Both the position numbers and the translations under genes were made by a program. A DNA stretch of 36,615 bases from Dehalococcoidia bacterium (GTDB lineage: Bacteria; Chloroflexota; Dehalococcoidia; SZUA-161; SpSt-899): assembly GCA_023271215.1 (NCBI GenBank), contig JALPYG010000004.1:1-36615 (forward strand). The letters run 5' to 3'. Below are positions 11,957 through 18,982 of the stretch, one piece after another. Position 1 is the first letter of the stretch. Every line of letters begins with the position of its first letter. The notes beneath the pieces are model-generated. The model did no database searches and was not told the DNA's origin. It saw only the letters and a program-made list of their open reading frames with translations.

Positions 11957-12031
11957 TTAGTGAGCGATATATTGTCGGTTCTGAGGCCACCTGGCGAATG
12001 GGTAAAGGCCTCACAAATGATGTTATCTGGC

Positions 12032-13099
12032 ATGAAGGCACTTATTCTTTGTGGCGGCAGGGGCACGAGGCTAAAACCCCTCACCAATACTATAGCAAAA
12101 CAGCTTCTCCCTGTCGCCAATAAGCCGATTCTGTTCTACGTCCTGGACCAGATTAGAGAAGCTGGTCTAACAGACATTGGCATCATTATCTCGCCGGAGA
12201 CGGGACACTGGATAAAGGAAGCAGTGGGTGAAGGTTTAAAATGGGATACTCAGATCACCTATATCCTTCAAGCCGAGCCCCTGGGACTCGCCCATGCCGT
12301 CAAAACTGCCCGCGACTTCCTCAGCGATTCCCCTTTCTTAATGTTCCTGGGCGATAACCTCATTGAAGGCGGCATTAAGGGGTTTGTTGAGGAATTCAAC
12401 AGCTTTCATCCCGATGCCCTTATCCTGCTGAAGGAAGTCCCCGACCCCCGTCTTTTCGGGGTGGCTGAACTCGATGGCTCGGGCAGGGTGACGCACCTGG
12501 TGGAGAAACCCAAGGAGCCAAAGAGCAACCTGGCTTTAGTAGGCATTTACCTTTTTACCCCTGAGATCCATCAAGCCATCGCTCAAATAAAGCCTTCCTG
12601 GCGGGGAGAACTGGAGATAACCGATGCCATACAGAAGCTCTTGGAAATGGGGAGGGAAGTTAGAAGCCGTATTCTTAAAGGCTGGTGGCTTGACACCGGG
12701 AAGAAGGACGACCTCCTTGAGGCAAACCGAGTTGTCCTTGATGATTACCTGAAGCGAGATATTAAGGGCGAAGTGGATTCTCAAAATCAGATCGTTGGCA
12801 GGGTGGAAGTCAGGCGAGGGACGAAGGTAGAAAGCAGTATCATAAGAGGGCCGGCATCCATCGCTGAAGATTGCCGAATTAGTAACTCATTCATCGGCCC
12901 TTTCACCAGCATTGGAGCTGGGACGATAATTGAGGGCTCATCAATAGAACATTCGGTAATACTGGAGAACTGCCACATCTCAAAAATCGAGCGTGTGGCT
13001 GATAGTGTTATCGGCAGAGGCACTGAGGTGGTCAAAGGAGAGCAAAACTTCAAAGCGGTAAGGCTTTTCATCGGCGACGATGCTAGAGTAGAATTATAG
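12032..13099 (+). CDS. rmlA: Glucose-1-phosphate thymidylyltransferase, long form
   Basis: 355-aa enzyme of the long RmlA type: makes dTDP-glucose from dTTP and glucose-1-phosphate, the first step to dTDP-rhamnose. Signature [20 protein letters not shown] (residues 6-25), then [13 protein letters not shown] (Mg-binding Asp), [20 protein letters not shown] (substrate pocket), [14 protein letters not shown], and a C-terminal left-handed beta-helix of hexapeptide type ([20 protein letters not shown]) that short RmlA lacks. The start at ATG 12,032 is set by the conserved MKALILCGG; a codon 72 nt upstream in frame is not supported. Transcribed from 11,928-11,956. Fragments of this gene occur at 4261, 6315, 9900, 13,587 and 23,119. 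Confidence 0.9.
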   Translation: MKALILCGGRGTRLKPLTNTIAKQLLPVANKPILFYVLDQIREAGLTDIGIIISPETGHWIKEAVGEGLKWDTQITYILQAEPLGLAHAVKTARDFLSDSPFLMFLGDNLIEGGIKGFVEEFNSFHPDALILLKEVPDPRLFGVAELDGSGRVTHLVEKPKEPKSNLALVGIYLFTPEIHQAIAQIKPSWRGELEITDAIQKLLEMGREVRSRILKGWWLDTGKKDDLLEANRVVLDDYLKRDIKGEVDSQNQIVGRVEVRRGTKVESSIIRGPASIAEDCRISNSFIGPFTSIGAGTIIEGSSIEHSVILENCHISKIERVADSVIGRGTEVVKGEQNFKAVRLFIGDDARVEL

Positions 13100-13227
13100 T
13101 AAGTGTTCAGGTATCAGTGGTCGGCATTCAGCAATTCCGAGTAAGGGATTTCAAGTAGAACAGGGATTTATTCCCGATGGCTGGAAGCTGACGGCTGAAC
13201 GCTTATTCGTAAGATAAGAGGTAGATA
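13100..13227 (+). repeat. TCAGTGGTCGGCATTCAGC / AGCTGACGGCTGAACGCTT module
   Basis: The gap after rmlA contains TTCAGGTATCAGTGGTCGGC at the left and GGAAGCTGACGGCTGAACGC at the right, another family of short degenerate units. The part between (13,135-13,180) shows nothing. It leads into the hicB gene. Confidence 0.45.
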
Positions 13228-13497
13228 ATGAGAGAATATACTATTATTCTAAAGAAATCTGGGGATCAGTATGTCTCATTATGTCTGGAGTTAACCGTAG
13301 TAGGCTGCGGAGCTACTAAGGGGGAGGCTATATCTAGTGTAAGAGATGCCATCGATTCCTACATCAATTCCACTGAAGCAGGGGTGTTCCCAGAACGACA
13401 TATCTCCTTAGAGTTACTTCACGAGTTTCTTTCTGAGGGTGAAGAGGCTCCGGAGGAAGAAGAATTACCTCGTTTAAGAGTTGTCGCCTACGACTAA
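13228..13497 (+). CDS. hicB: HicB-family antitoxin
   Basis: 89 aa, with the HicB partial RNase-H-like fold: YTIILKKSGDQYVSLCLELT, VVGCGATKGEAISSVRDAID, and an acidic tail EEAPEEEELPRLRVV. HicB neutralises the dsRBD-like mRNase HicA. GAGGTAG upstream of ATG 13,228 serves as ribosome site. Downstream only a HicA stub remains (13,515-13,580), so this is an orphan antitoxin. It is inserted between rmlA and a second rmlA tail, interrupting the rmlA-rmlB operon. Confidence 0.8.
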   Translation: MREYTIILKKSGDQYVSLCLELTVVGCGATKGEAISSVRDAIDSYINSTEAGVFPERHISLELLHEFLSEGEEAPEEEELPRLRVVAYD

Positions 13498-13514
13498 AAG
13501 AGCCAAAATCCCGG

Positions 13515-13580
13515 CTATGTCCACTAACTGGTGAGGAGATCAACCAATTACTCCAATGAGATGGTCGTGCTAATAGAGGG
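13515..13580 (+). pseudogene. hicA: hicA remnant
   Basis: Reads LCPLTGEEINQLLQ, stop TGA, DG, matching the HicA start (x-PLTGKEVIKLLEKDG). The rest, including the catalytic His of the G-S-H motif, is missing. Identified by its position after hicB as well as by sequence. Confidence 0.5.
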
Positions 13581-13586
13581 TAGCGC

Positions 13587-13622
13587 TGTTTTGTCGGCGA
13601 CGATGCTAAGGTAGAGCTGTGA
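13587..13622 (+). pseudogene. rmlA tail fragment before rmlB
   Basis: Reads CFVGDDAKVEL with stop TGA 13,620, followed by AAGGAGCTAACAA and the rmlB ATG. The same tail-to-rmlB junction is found at 23,650-23,706, so rmlA and rmlB were originally adjacent and the hicBA segment separates the intact rmlA from its former junction. Confidence 0.65.
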
Positions 13623-13634
13623 AGGAGCTAACAA

Positions 13635-14326
13635 ATGATGAAGATTCTAGTAACCGGCGGGGCCGGGTTTATTGGGAGCAACTTTGTCTGTTACCTATTG
13701 CGTGAGCACCCCGATTGGGAAGTAACCAACCTGGACAAGCTCACCTATGCCGGGAACTTAGAGAATCTGGGGGATGTCGAAGGTAACCCTGGATATCACT
13801 TCGTCAAAGGCGATATTACCGAGAGGGAACTTGTTGATAAGCTGTTGGGTCAGGGCTTTGACGTAGTAGTTAACTTCGCTGCTGAATCCCACGTAGATCG
13901 AAGCATCCTGGATTCTTCGCTCTTCATAAAGACCAATGTGCAAGGAACACAGGTGCTTCTTGAAGGGGCAAGACAGCATAAGATAAAGCTATTCCTTCAG
14001 GTATCCACCGACGAAGTCTACGGATCACTAGGAGCGCCAGGTAAGTTTACCGAAGAATCACCTCTTTTGCCCAACAGCCCCTATGCTGCCAGCAAGGCAG
14101 CCGCCGATTGTTTATGTCGGGCGTATTATCATACCTACGGTTTGCCGGTCGTTATTACTCGCTGCTCCAATAATTATGGACCCTTCCAGTTTGGAGTCCG
14201 GGCATCCTCCTTGGGGAGGGACTCAGGGAAACCGTCCAGTGGTATATGGAAAATCAGTCCTGGTGGCGGCGAGTTAAGAGCGGGGAATACGTTGAGTATT
14301 ATGAGAGGATGTACTCCCAAAGATGA
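13635..14326 (+). pseudogene. rmlB: dTDP-glucose 4,6-dehydratase with internal deletion and frameshift
   Basis: The N-terminal 186 residues are an intact RmlB head: KILVTGGAGFIGSNFVCYLL (NAD site), FAAESHVDRSI, STDEVYGSLG and SPYAASKAAADC (YxxxK), RCSNNYGPFQF. About 110 codons of the substrate domain are then missing. The true C-terminus follows in another frame: GLRETVQWYMENQSWWRR and VKSGEYVEYYERMYSQR, stop TGA 14,324. In the original frame there is no stop, so the head runs on through the short-repeat element into rmlD. Without the substrate domain it is unlikely to act as a dehydratase; no other rmlB is present in the window. Confidence 0.85.
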
Positions 14327-14339
14327 AGGGCAACCGTTT

Positions 14340-14434
14340 ACCGCAGAGAGCACCGAGACCGCTGAGATGAATCAAAATTTGATCGAGACCAAAACAACAG
14401 CGATTCCCTCTGCGTTCTTTGCGTGCTCTGCGGT
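14340..14434. repeat. CGCAGAG short-repeat pair in inverted orientation
   Basis: ACCGCAGAGAGCAC (14,340-14,353) faces GTGCTCTGCGGT (14,423-14,434), complementary with a 2-nt bulge; further CTCTGCGTTCTTTGCG units precede the right arm. The 70-nt interior carries a short ATGAATCAAAATTTGATCG stretch and no gene. The right arm contains the GTG that is the best start of rmlD. Confidence 0.65.
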
Positions 14435-15302
14435 GAAGATCTTAGTTACCGGTGCCAATGGTCAACTTGGAACCGATCTTTGTGGGGTTTTGCCAAATAT
14501 TGAGGTTATCCCGCTTGCTCATGCCGACCTTGAAATTACCGATATGAAGTCGGTAAAAACTGCTTTCATCAAGCACCGGCCGGATGTGGTCATTAATACC
14601 GCAGCTTACGTCAGGGTGGATGACTGTGAATCTAATCAGAATAAAGCTTTTTTAATAAATGCCTTAGGCGCCAGAAATGTGGCTGTGGCAGCCCAGGAGT
14701 TAGGGGCAAAACTGGTTCACATTAGCACCGATTACGTTTTTGGAGGAGAAAGCAAGCCCCGCACCGCTCCTTACAGCGAGTTCGACTTCCCCATTCCCCC
14801 AAACGTCTATGGCAAATCAAAGCTGGCAGGCGAAAACCTGGTTCGCCATCTCTGCATCAGGCATTTCATTATTAGAAGCTCCGGACTCTTTGGCGTTGCC
14901 GGCGCTAGCGGAAAAGGAGGAAACTTTGTGGAGACCATGCTGAGGCTGGCTAAGGAGAGGGAGGAGCTAAAGGTGGTGAACGACCAGGTCTTCTCCCCCA
15001 CTTATACCAAGGACTTAGCAGAGAAGATAGCCCAGCTTATCCATACGGAATACTACGGGATATTTCACATCACCAATAAAGGCTCTTGTTCCTGGTATGA
15101 GTTCAGTAAGGAGATATTAAACCTAGCAGGAATAAGAACCCCTGTCATTCCCATAACCTCAGACCAGTATCCCCAAAAAGCCAGAAGACCTCACTACTCG
15201 GTGCTGGATAACTATCACCTTAGACTTCTAGGAATGGACGACATGAAGCCCTGGCAAGAAGCACTTAAAGATTATATGACAGAAAGGGGGCATTTGGAGT
15301 GA
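14433..15302 (+). CDS. rmlD: dTDP-4-dehydrorhamnose reductase
   Basis: 289-aa SDR enzyme, last step of dTDP-L-rhamnose synthesis. Motifs: KILVTGANGQLGTDL (NAD(P) site), INTAAYVRVDDCE, HISTDYVFGGESKP, PNVYGKSKLAGENLV (YxxxK), and QVFSPTYTKDLAEKI. GTG 14,433 matches the family start, but it lies in the repeat arm and has no ribosome site. The frame is also open back to the rmlB start at 13,635, so a 555-residue fusion can be translated instead. All RmlD landmarks are intact. It is followed at once by the array in front of the four-helix-bundle gene. Confidence 0.85.
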   Translation: MKILVTGANGQLGTDLCGVLPNIEVIPLAHADLEITDMKSVKTAFIKHRPDVVINTAAYVRVDDCESNQNKAFLINALGARNVAVAAQELGAKLVHISTDYVFGGESKPRTAPYSEFDFPIPPNVYGKSKLAGENLVRHLCIRHFIIRSSGLFGVAGASGKGGNFVETMLRLAKEREELKVVNDQVFSPTYTKDLAEKIAQLIHTEYYGIFHITNKGSCSWYEFSKEILNLAGIRTPVIPITSDQYPQKARRPHYSVLDNYHLRLLGMDDMKPWQEALKDYMTERGHLE

Positions 15303-15345
15303 GAGATTCATAGAGATTGATAGAGATGGGTAGAGATTGATGGAG
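15301..15345 (+). repeat. AGAGATTGAT array upstream of four-helix-bundle gene
   Basis: Four to five units AGAGATTSATAG / AGAGATGGGT begin at the rmlD stop codon and run into the start codon at 15,340. The units are complementary to the array at 15,885-15,963. Confidence 0.75.
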
Positions 15346-15888
15346 ACTTACAAAGGTCACAATAGAGCACCTGGCTCGTTCGAAGACCTTGAAGTTTGGC
15401 AGATGAGCAAGGAGATAGTTAAACAGGTCTACAAACTGGCAAAGGATTTTCCAAAGGAAGAGTCTTTCGGGCTGGTAGCTCAAATTAAGCGGGCTGCTTT
15501 ATCTATTCCAGCCAATATTGCTGAAGGCTTTGGCCGCTATCATTATCTTGATAAGGCTAAATTTTACCTTAATGCCCGAGGATCTCTTTACGAAGTAAAG
15601 AGCCACCTTCTTATCGCGCAAGAGCTGGGGTATCTGAAGGTAGAGAGTCATAGAGATTCAGTAGGGATTGATAGAGATAGGGTAGAGACTGGTAGAGATA
15701 CAGTGGAGATTGATGGAGAAAAATCTCAATGTGTCTCAACTTATCCCCATAAATCTCAACCTATCTCAACCAATCTCCATAAAACTCAACCTATCTCCAG
15801 GAACATCTTCTCCCTCATAGACACCCTGAGTGTTAAGCTTAATAATCTCATCACTGCGACCAGGAAACGAAGCAAGGAGCCTCGATGA
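15340..15888 (+). CDS. Four-helix-bundle (S23 family) protein with repeat-coded insertion
   Basis: 182-aa member of the S23/four-helix-bundle family. Helices 1-3: SFEDLEVWQMSKEIVKQVYK, SFGLVAQIKRAALSIPANIA, EGFGRY, then FYLNARGSLYEVKSHLLIAQ and ELGYL; helix 4: FSLIDTLSVKLNNLITATRK. Between helices 3 and 4 the usual short loop is replaced by about 45 residues coded by a short-repeat array (15,641-15,800), read as VESHRDSVGIDRDRVETG and then KSQPISTNLHKTQPIS. The frame stays open. Start ATG 15,340 (TTG three bases earlier) lies in the upstream array. Cellular role of free-standing family members is unknown; here it sits inside the rhamnose operon between rmlD and the epimerase gene. Confidence 0.8.
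   Translation: METYKGHNRAPGSFEDLEVWQMSKEIVKQVYKLAKDFPKEESFGLVAQIKRAALSIPANIAEGFGRYHYLDKAKFYLNARGSLYEVKSHLLIAQELGYLKVESHRDSVGIDRDRVETGRDTVEIDGEKSQCVSTYPHKSQPISTNLHKTQPISRNIFSLIDTLSVKLNNLITATRKRSKEPR
15641..15800. repeat. Inverted short-repeat array inside the four-helix-bundle gene
   Basis: Left half (15,641-15,722) consists of TAGAGATTGATAGAGAT-like units, right half (15,722-15,800) of ATCTCAACCTATCTCAACC-like units, the reverse complement. The transcript should form a long imperfect hairpin. It lies in the helix 3-4 loop and keeps the reading frame. Confidence 0.75.
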
Positions 15889-15963
15889 ATCTCTCAATCT
15901 CAATCTATCTCCATATGTCTCAACAAATCTCAACCTATCCCAACGTATCTCCACCTATATCAA
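15885..15963. repeat. AATCTCAATCTATCTCC array downstream of four-helix-bundle gene
   Basis: Six to seven units AATCTCAACCTATC / TATCTCC begin at the stop codon (15,886-15,888) and end just before AAGGAGG, the ribosome site of the next gene. It is the reverse complement type of 15,301-15,345, so the gene is flanked by an inverted pair. Confidence 0.75.
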
Positions 15964-15973
15964 GGAGGCACAA

Positions 15974-16486
15974 ATGCAAGAACTGAAGGAATACACTGAC
16001 CTACCCGGCGTAAAGACCTACGATTTGAGTCTTTTCCCTGACGAAAGGGGCTTCTTCTCCGAAGCCTTAAGAAGCGACTGGAAAGAGCTTCTTGGAGAGG
16101 ACGAGATAGTCCAGGCTAATGTATCCTTTAGCTACCCAGGAATAATAAGAGCCTGGCATCGGCACTTAAGGGGGCAGGTTGACTATTTCCTGGTGCTTCA
16201 AGGGGCGATGAAAATCTGTGCCTATGATGATAGAGAAGGTCATACAAAGGGAAAGCTGGTAGAGATTATCTCTAGCTCCCACAAGCCTCAGGTAGTAAGA
16301 ATCCCTGGCATCTACTGGCACGGCACAAAAACTATATCCAATGAGCCTTCTCTCCTGGTTTACTTTAGCACTAGGCTTCACGACTATCAAAACCCTGATG
16401 AAGAGCGCCACTCCTGGAACGACTGTGCTATAATAGACCCGAGGACAGACAAGCCCTTTGATTGGAACAGGCCGCCGCACAAGTGA
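15974..16486 (+). CDS. rmlC: RmlC-family dTDP-4-dehydrorhamnose 3,5-epimerase-like protein
   Basis: 170-aa cupin of the RmlC superfamily. Visible: LFPDERGFFSEALR (substrate arm), NVSFSYPGIIRAWHRHLRG (the catalytic His region; classical RmlC has G-x-L-R-G-L-H-Y-Q, so this is the divergent R-A-W-H-R-H branch), DYFLVLQGAMKICAYDD and IPGIYWHGTKT. Its position after rmlD argues for 3,5-epimerisation of dTDP-4-keto-6-deoxyglucose, but the branch may have another specificity. ATG 15,974 is chosen because AAGGAGG (15,962-15,968) precedes it; the longer open frame reads only the repeat array. Confidence 0.75.
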   Translation: MQELKEYTDLPGVKTYDLSLFPDERGFFSEALRSDWKELLGEDEIVQANVSFSYPGIIRAWHRHLRGQVDYFLVLQGAMKICAYDDREGHTKGKLVEIISSSHKPQVVRIPGIYWHGTKTISNEPSLLVYFSTRLHDYQNPDEERHSWNDCAIIDPRTDKPFDWNRPPHK

Positions 16487-16510
16487 AGGGTAATGAGTGA
16501 TCGGTGACGC

Positions 16511-17956
16511 ATGAAAGGTGGCGCTTTTGACCTCCATAGATTTGGCGGCGATGTTTTAGTCTATGCTGCGGGTCAGGGGCTTCTTCTCTTCTTCGGCTTC
16601 ATTCAACTGCTCATCATCCCCAAATATCTTTCGATAGAAGATTTTGGCTATTGGCAGCTATTCATGCTCTATGGCGGCTATGTTGGCATATTACAGCTCG
16701 GCTTCATTGAGGGCATTTATATCAAGTGGGCAGGCAAAGAGCTTGCCCAGGTTGGCCATGAAATTAAACCAGCCTTTAGATTTCTCCTTTTAGAGCAGTT
16801 AATTGTTATTATACCCTTAGGTTTGCTCCTATATATTCTCCTTCAACCACCTTTTCAATGGATAGGGTTAATGATATTGATATATGCCTTTATCTTCAAT
16901 CTGGCACTTTTGTTCATGTTCACTGCCCAGGCTGTCAGGAAATTCAAGCTGTTCACCGCAGTAAATGTTGGCAAAGGACTGGCGTTCCTGATACTTATCA
17001 TCCTCTTTTTTGTTTCAGGTTACTTGAATTACCATTACGTAATCCTCGCCTCTTTAACTGCTTTGTTTCTTGCTTTGTTTGCCCTTGCTTTCTGGTTTCG
17101 CCGATACCTGTGGGGCAAAATGCCCTGTCTCTCTTCCTTATGGGCTTACGGCAGGGAAAACATCAATATCGGCATCTTTGTGCTGCTGGGAAATTTTGTT
17201 CTAGTGCTTTTCCTCACCATTGACCGGCTGATGGTTAGCTCCTTCTTCTCGATACAAGAATTTGCCATTTATGCCTTTGCCGTGGCCGTGGCTATGATTA
17301 TTTATACATTTGTCGGAGCAGTATCCCAGGTCTTCTTCCCCTATCTCTCTGGCGTTGGGCGTGAATTGCGAACTAAAGCCTACCAATTAGGAAAGCCTGC
17401 CATCATCCTTTCCTGGGCAGCCATTTTGGGTATCTACTTTCCTCTAACCAGGCTCATTGAATTTTACTTGCCACACTTTGTCGCCAGCCTGCCCATAATG
17501 CAGATTTTGCTCGGGGCAGTTGGGTTCGGCAGCTTGATTCAAATCCTGCATGTCAGCTTCTACATGGCTTATCGCAAGCAACGCCAATACTTCGTCTGGG
17601 GGATAGCAGCACTGGCTCTCTCAGCCACATTGAACCTTTTAGCCATAAAGGTTTTTGGCACCCTGGAGAGCGTGGCTATTGCCACACTTATTAGTTTTGG
17701 TGTATGGTACGCTATAAATGAGCTGAGTTTAAGGTCAGTGATAGAGCAAAGCAATAGGGAGCTAGGGAGAGCTCTGGTAATTCTCGGTAGCTATCTAGGT
17801 GCCTTCTGGCTTGCCTCTTTTTTGGCTGACTGGTTTATCGCCCAGGCGCTTATCTATATTGGTTCCTTCTGCCTGGTCACATCGGTTTTCTTTAGGCCAG
17901 AGGTAAGGGTATTGGTGAGCATGTCTAATAGATTGCGAAATTGGCCACGCCTTTAA
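16511..17956 (+). CDS. Wzx-type polysaccharide flippase
   Basis: 481-aa integral membrane protein with 12-14 hydrophobic segments and the polysaccharide_synt/Wzx layout: VYAAGQGLLLFFGFIQLLII, PKYLSIEDFGYWQLFMLYGG, IDRLMVSSFFSIQEFAIYAF, and a C-terminal half of paired helices. It should move undecaprenyl-linked oligosaccharide across the inner membrane. The ATG at 16,511 follows a short GGTAATGAGTGATCGGTGAC repeat-like stretch rather than a clear ribosome site. Last gene of the plus-strand block; a second flippase lies at 32,332. Confidence 0.85.
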   Translation: MKGGAFDLHRFGGDVLVYAAGQGLLLFFGFIQLLIIPKYLSIEDFGYWQLFMLYGGYVGILQLGFIEGIYIKWAGKELAQVGHEIKPAFRFLLLEQLIVIIPLGLLLYILLQPPFQWIGLMILIYAFIFNLALLFMFTAQAVRKFKLFTAVNVGKGLAFLILIILFFVSGYLNYHYVILASLTALFLALFALAFWFRRYLWGKMPCLSSLWAYGRENINIGIFVLLGNFVLVLFLTIDRLMVSSFFSIQEFAIYAFAVAVAMIIYTFVGAVSQVFFPYLSGVGRELRTKAYQLGKPAIILSWAAILGIYFPLTRLIEFYLPHFVASLPIMQILLGAVGFGSLIQILHVSFYMAYRKQRQYFVWGIAALALSATLNLLAIKVFGTLESVAIATLISFGVWYAINELSLRSVIEQSNRELGRALVILGSYLGAFWLASFLADWFIAQALIYIGSFCLVTSVFFRPEVRVLVSMSNRLRNWPRL

Positions 17957-17966
17957 TTGAATTCTG

Positions 17967-17990
17967 GGGGTGGGCACCCCTATTTTGTAT
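17967..17990. terminator. Hairpin terminator between convergent genes
   Basis: GGGGT-GGGC-ACCCC (17,967-17,980) followed by TATTTTGTAT. Short but GC-rich stem and a weak T-run, in the 84-nt gap between the plus-strand flippase and the minus-strand methyltransferase. Confidence 0.5.
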
Positions 17991-18040
17991 TAAGGTTTCA
18001 CCCTTCCCTATCATGTAAACTGTTTGGCGTATTCTAATTT

Positions 18041-18982
18041 TTAAGTGCGTTGTTCTTTATAAGCAAAATAATAAGTATCTAATGGCGTTCTCTCTATCTT
18101 ATATCCATATGACCCCAATATATTCCACATTTTTGACATTTTCTCATCATCGAGAGATTCAAATATTATTCTGGGGCTTTGCTTTAGCGTTTCTTTGGCA
18201 CCCTCCAAAACCTTTATCTCTGCACCTTCAACGTCAATCTTTATTAAATCCACACTTTCTATTCCCAACTCTTTCAAAACATTATCAAGCGTATCAGCTT
18301 CAACAATGCGATGTTTCCAATTTGCGTGGCATACTACAGTTGACGCACCTGTATTGCCCGTATCTTTGTCATTTGGGTCATGTGGGTAATAAAGTTTCAG
18401 TTTACCCTTTTCTCCCCACAGAGCTTTGTTAAGTAGAATCACGTTTTTCAGCCGGTTCAAGGAAATATTTTTCTCTAAAACCCTATAATTATCACAATCT
18501 GGCTCAAATGCGATTACCCTGCCACGACTGCCCAGTCTCCTACCCACGGTCATTGTGTATTTTCCTATATGTGCACCGACGTCAACAAAAACTCCCTCAG
18601 TTAGATTGAAATAGTCTCTTATCTCCTTTTCAAATCCAGGAAGAATATGGACAAAATCAGTAGTCCGCTCTCTGCAGTAGAAAACGCCATCCTTATTTCT
18701 CAGGGTAATATCCTTCAACATAAAATTATAAGTACCGGGAGTTCTCTTTAGCCGCATTTGATACAGAAAGCTAGAAATACCTGCTAAGAACAAACTGATT
18801 AAAATAGCAAATTTATCCTTAGTAGTTATGGCGGTTGATATGATTTCAAACACCAATTGGCATCTTGAAATAAATAAAGATATAAAACGAGGTTGCAATG
18901 CTCTACTCTTTTTAGCCGAATGGCCCACCGGTTGGCCCCCGTTTCTTATGCCTTGCTCAAAACTCTGTTCATCTAATAGCAT
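18041..18982 (-). CDS. FkbM-family SAM-dependent methyltransferase
   Basis: 313-aa methyltransferase of the FkbM family, usually O-methylating sugars. Two hydrophobic stretches near the N-terminus (FAILISLFLAGISSFLYQ) may anchor it to the membrane. Core: FVDVGAHIGKYTMTVGRRLG (SAM motif I), RVIAFEPDCDNYRVLEKNI (motif II Glu), DLIKIDVEGAEIKVLEG (family signature) and RIIFESLDDEK. ATG at 18,982 overlaps the end of the upstream membrane-protein gene by 14 nt; an extended frame to 19,051 only re-reads that gene. Last gene of the minus-strand operon. Confidence 0.85.
   Translation of the reverse strand: MLLDEQSFEQGIRNGGQPVGHSAKKSRALQPRFISLFISRCQLVFEIISTAITTKDKFAILISLFLAGISSFLYQMRLKRTPGTYNFMLKDITLRNKDGVFYCRERTTDFVHILPGFEKEIRDYFNLTEGVFVDVGAHIGKYTMTVGRRLGSRGRVIAFEPDCDNYRVLEKNISLNRLKNVILLNKALWGEKGKLKLYYPHDPNDKDTGNTGASTVVCHANWKHRIVEADTLDNVLKELGIESVDLIKIDVEGAEIKVLEGAKETLKQSPRIIFESLDDEKMSKMWNILGSYGYKIERTPLDTYYFAYKEQRT

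Noticed and set aside
9669-15888. Diversity-generating retroelement, because S23-family proteins resemble Avd
   Set aside because: No reverse transcriptase and no template/variable repeat pair with adenine-specific differences was seen.
15641-15963. CRISPR-like array
   Set aside because: Units are short, degenerate and contiguous without unique spacers of constant length, and no cas gene is present.
17957-18040. tRNA gene in the convergent gap
   Set aside because: Only a short GC hairpin; no cloverleaf arms or CCA-type end.
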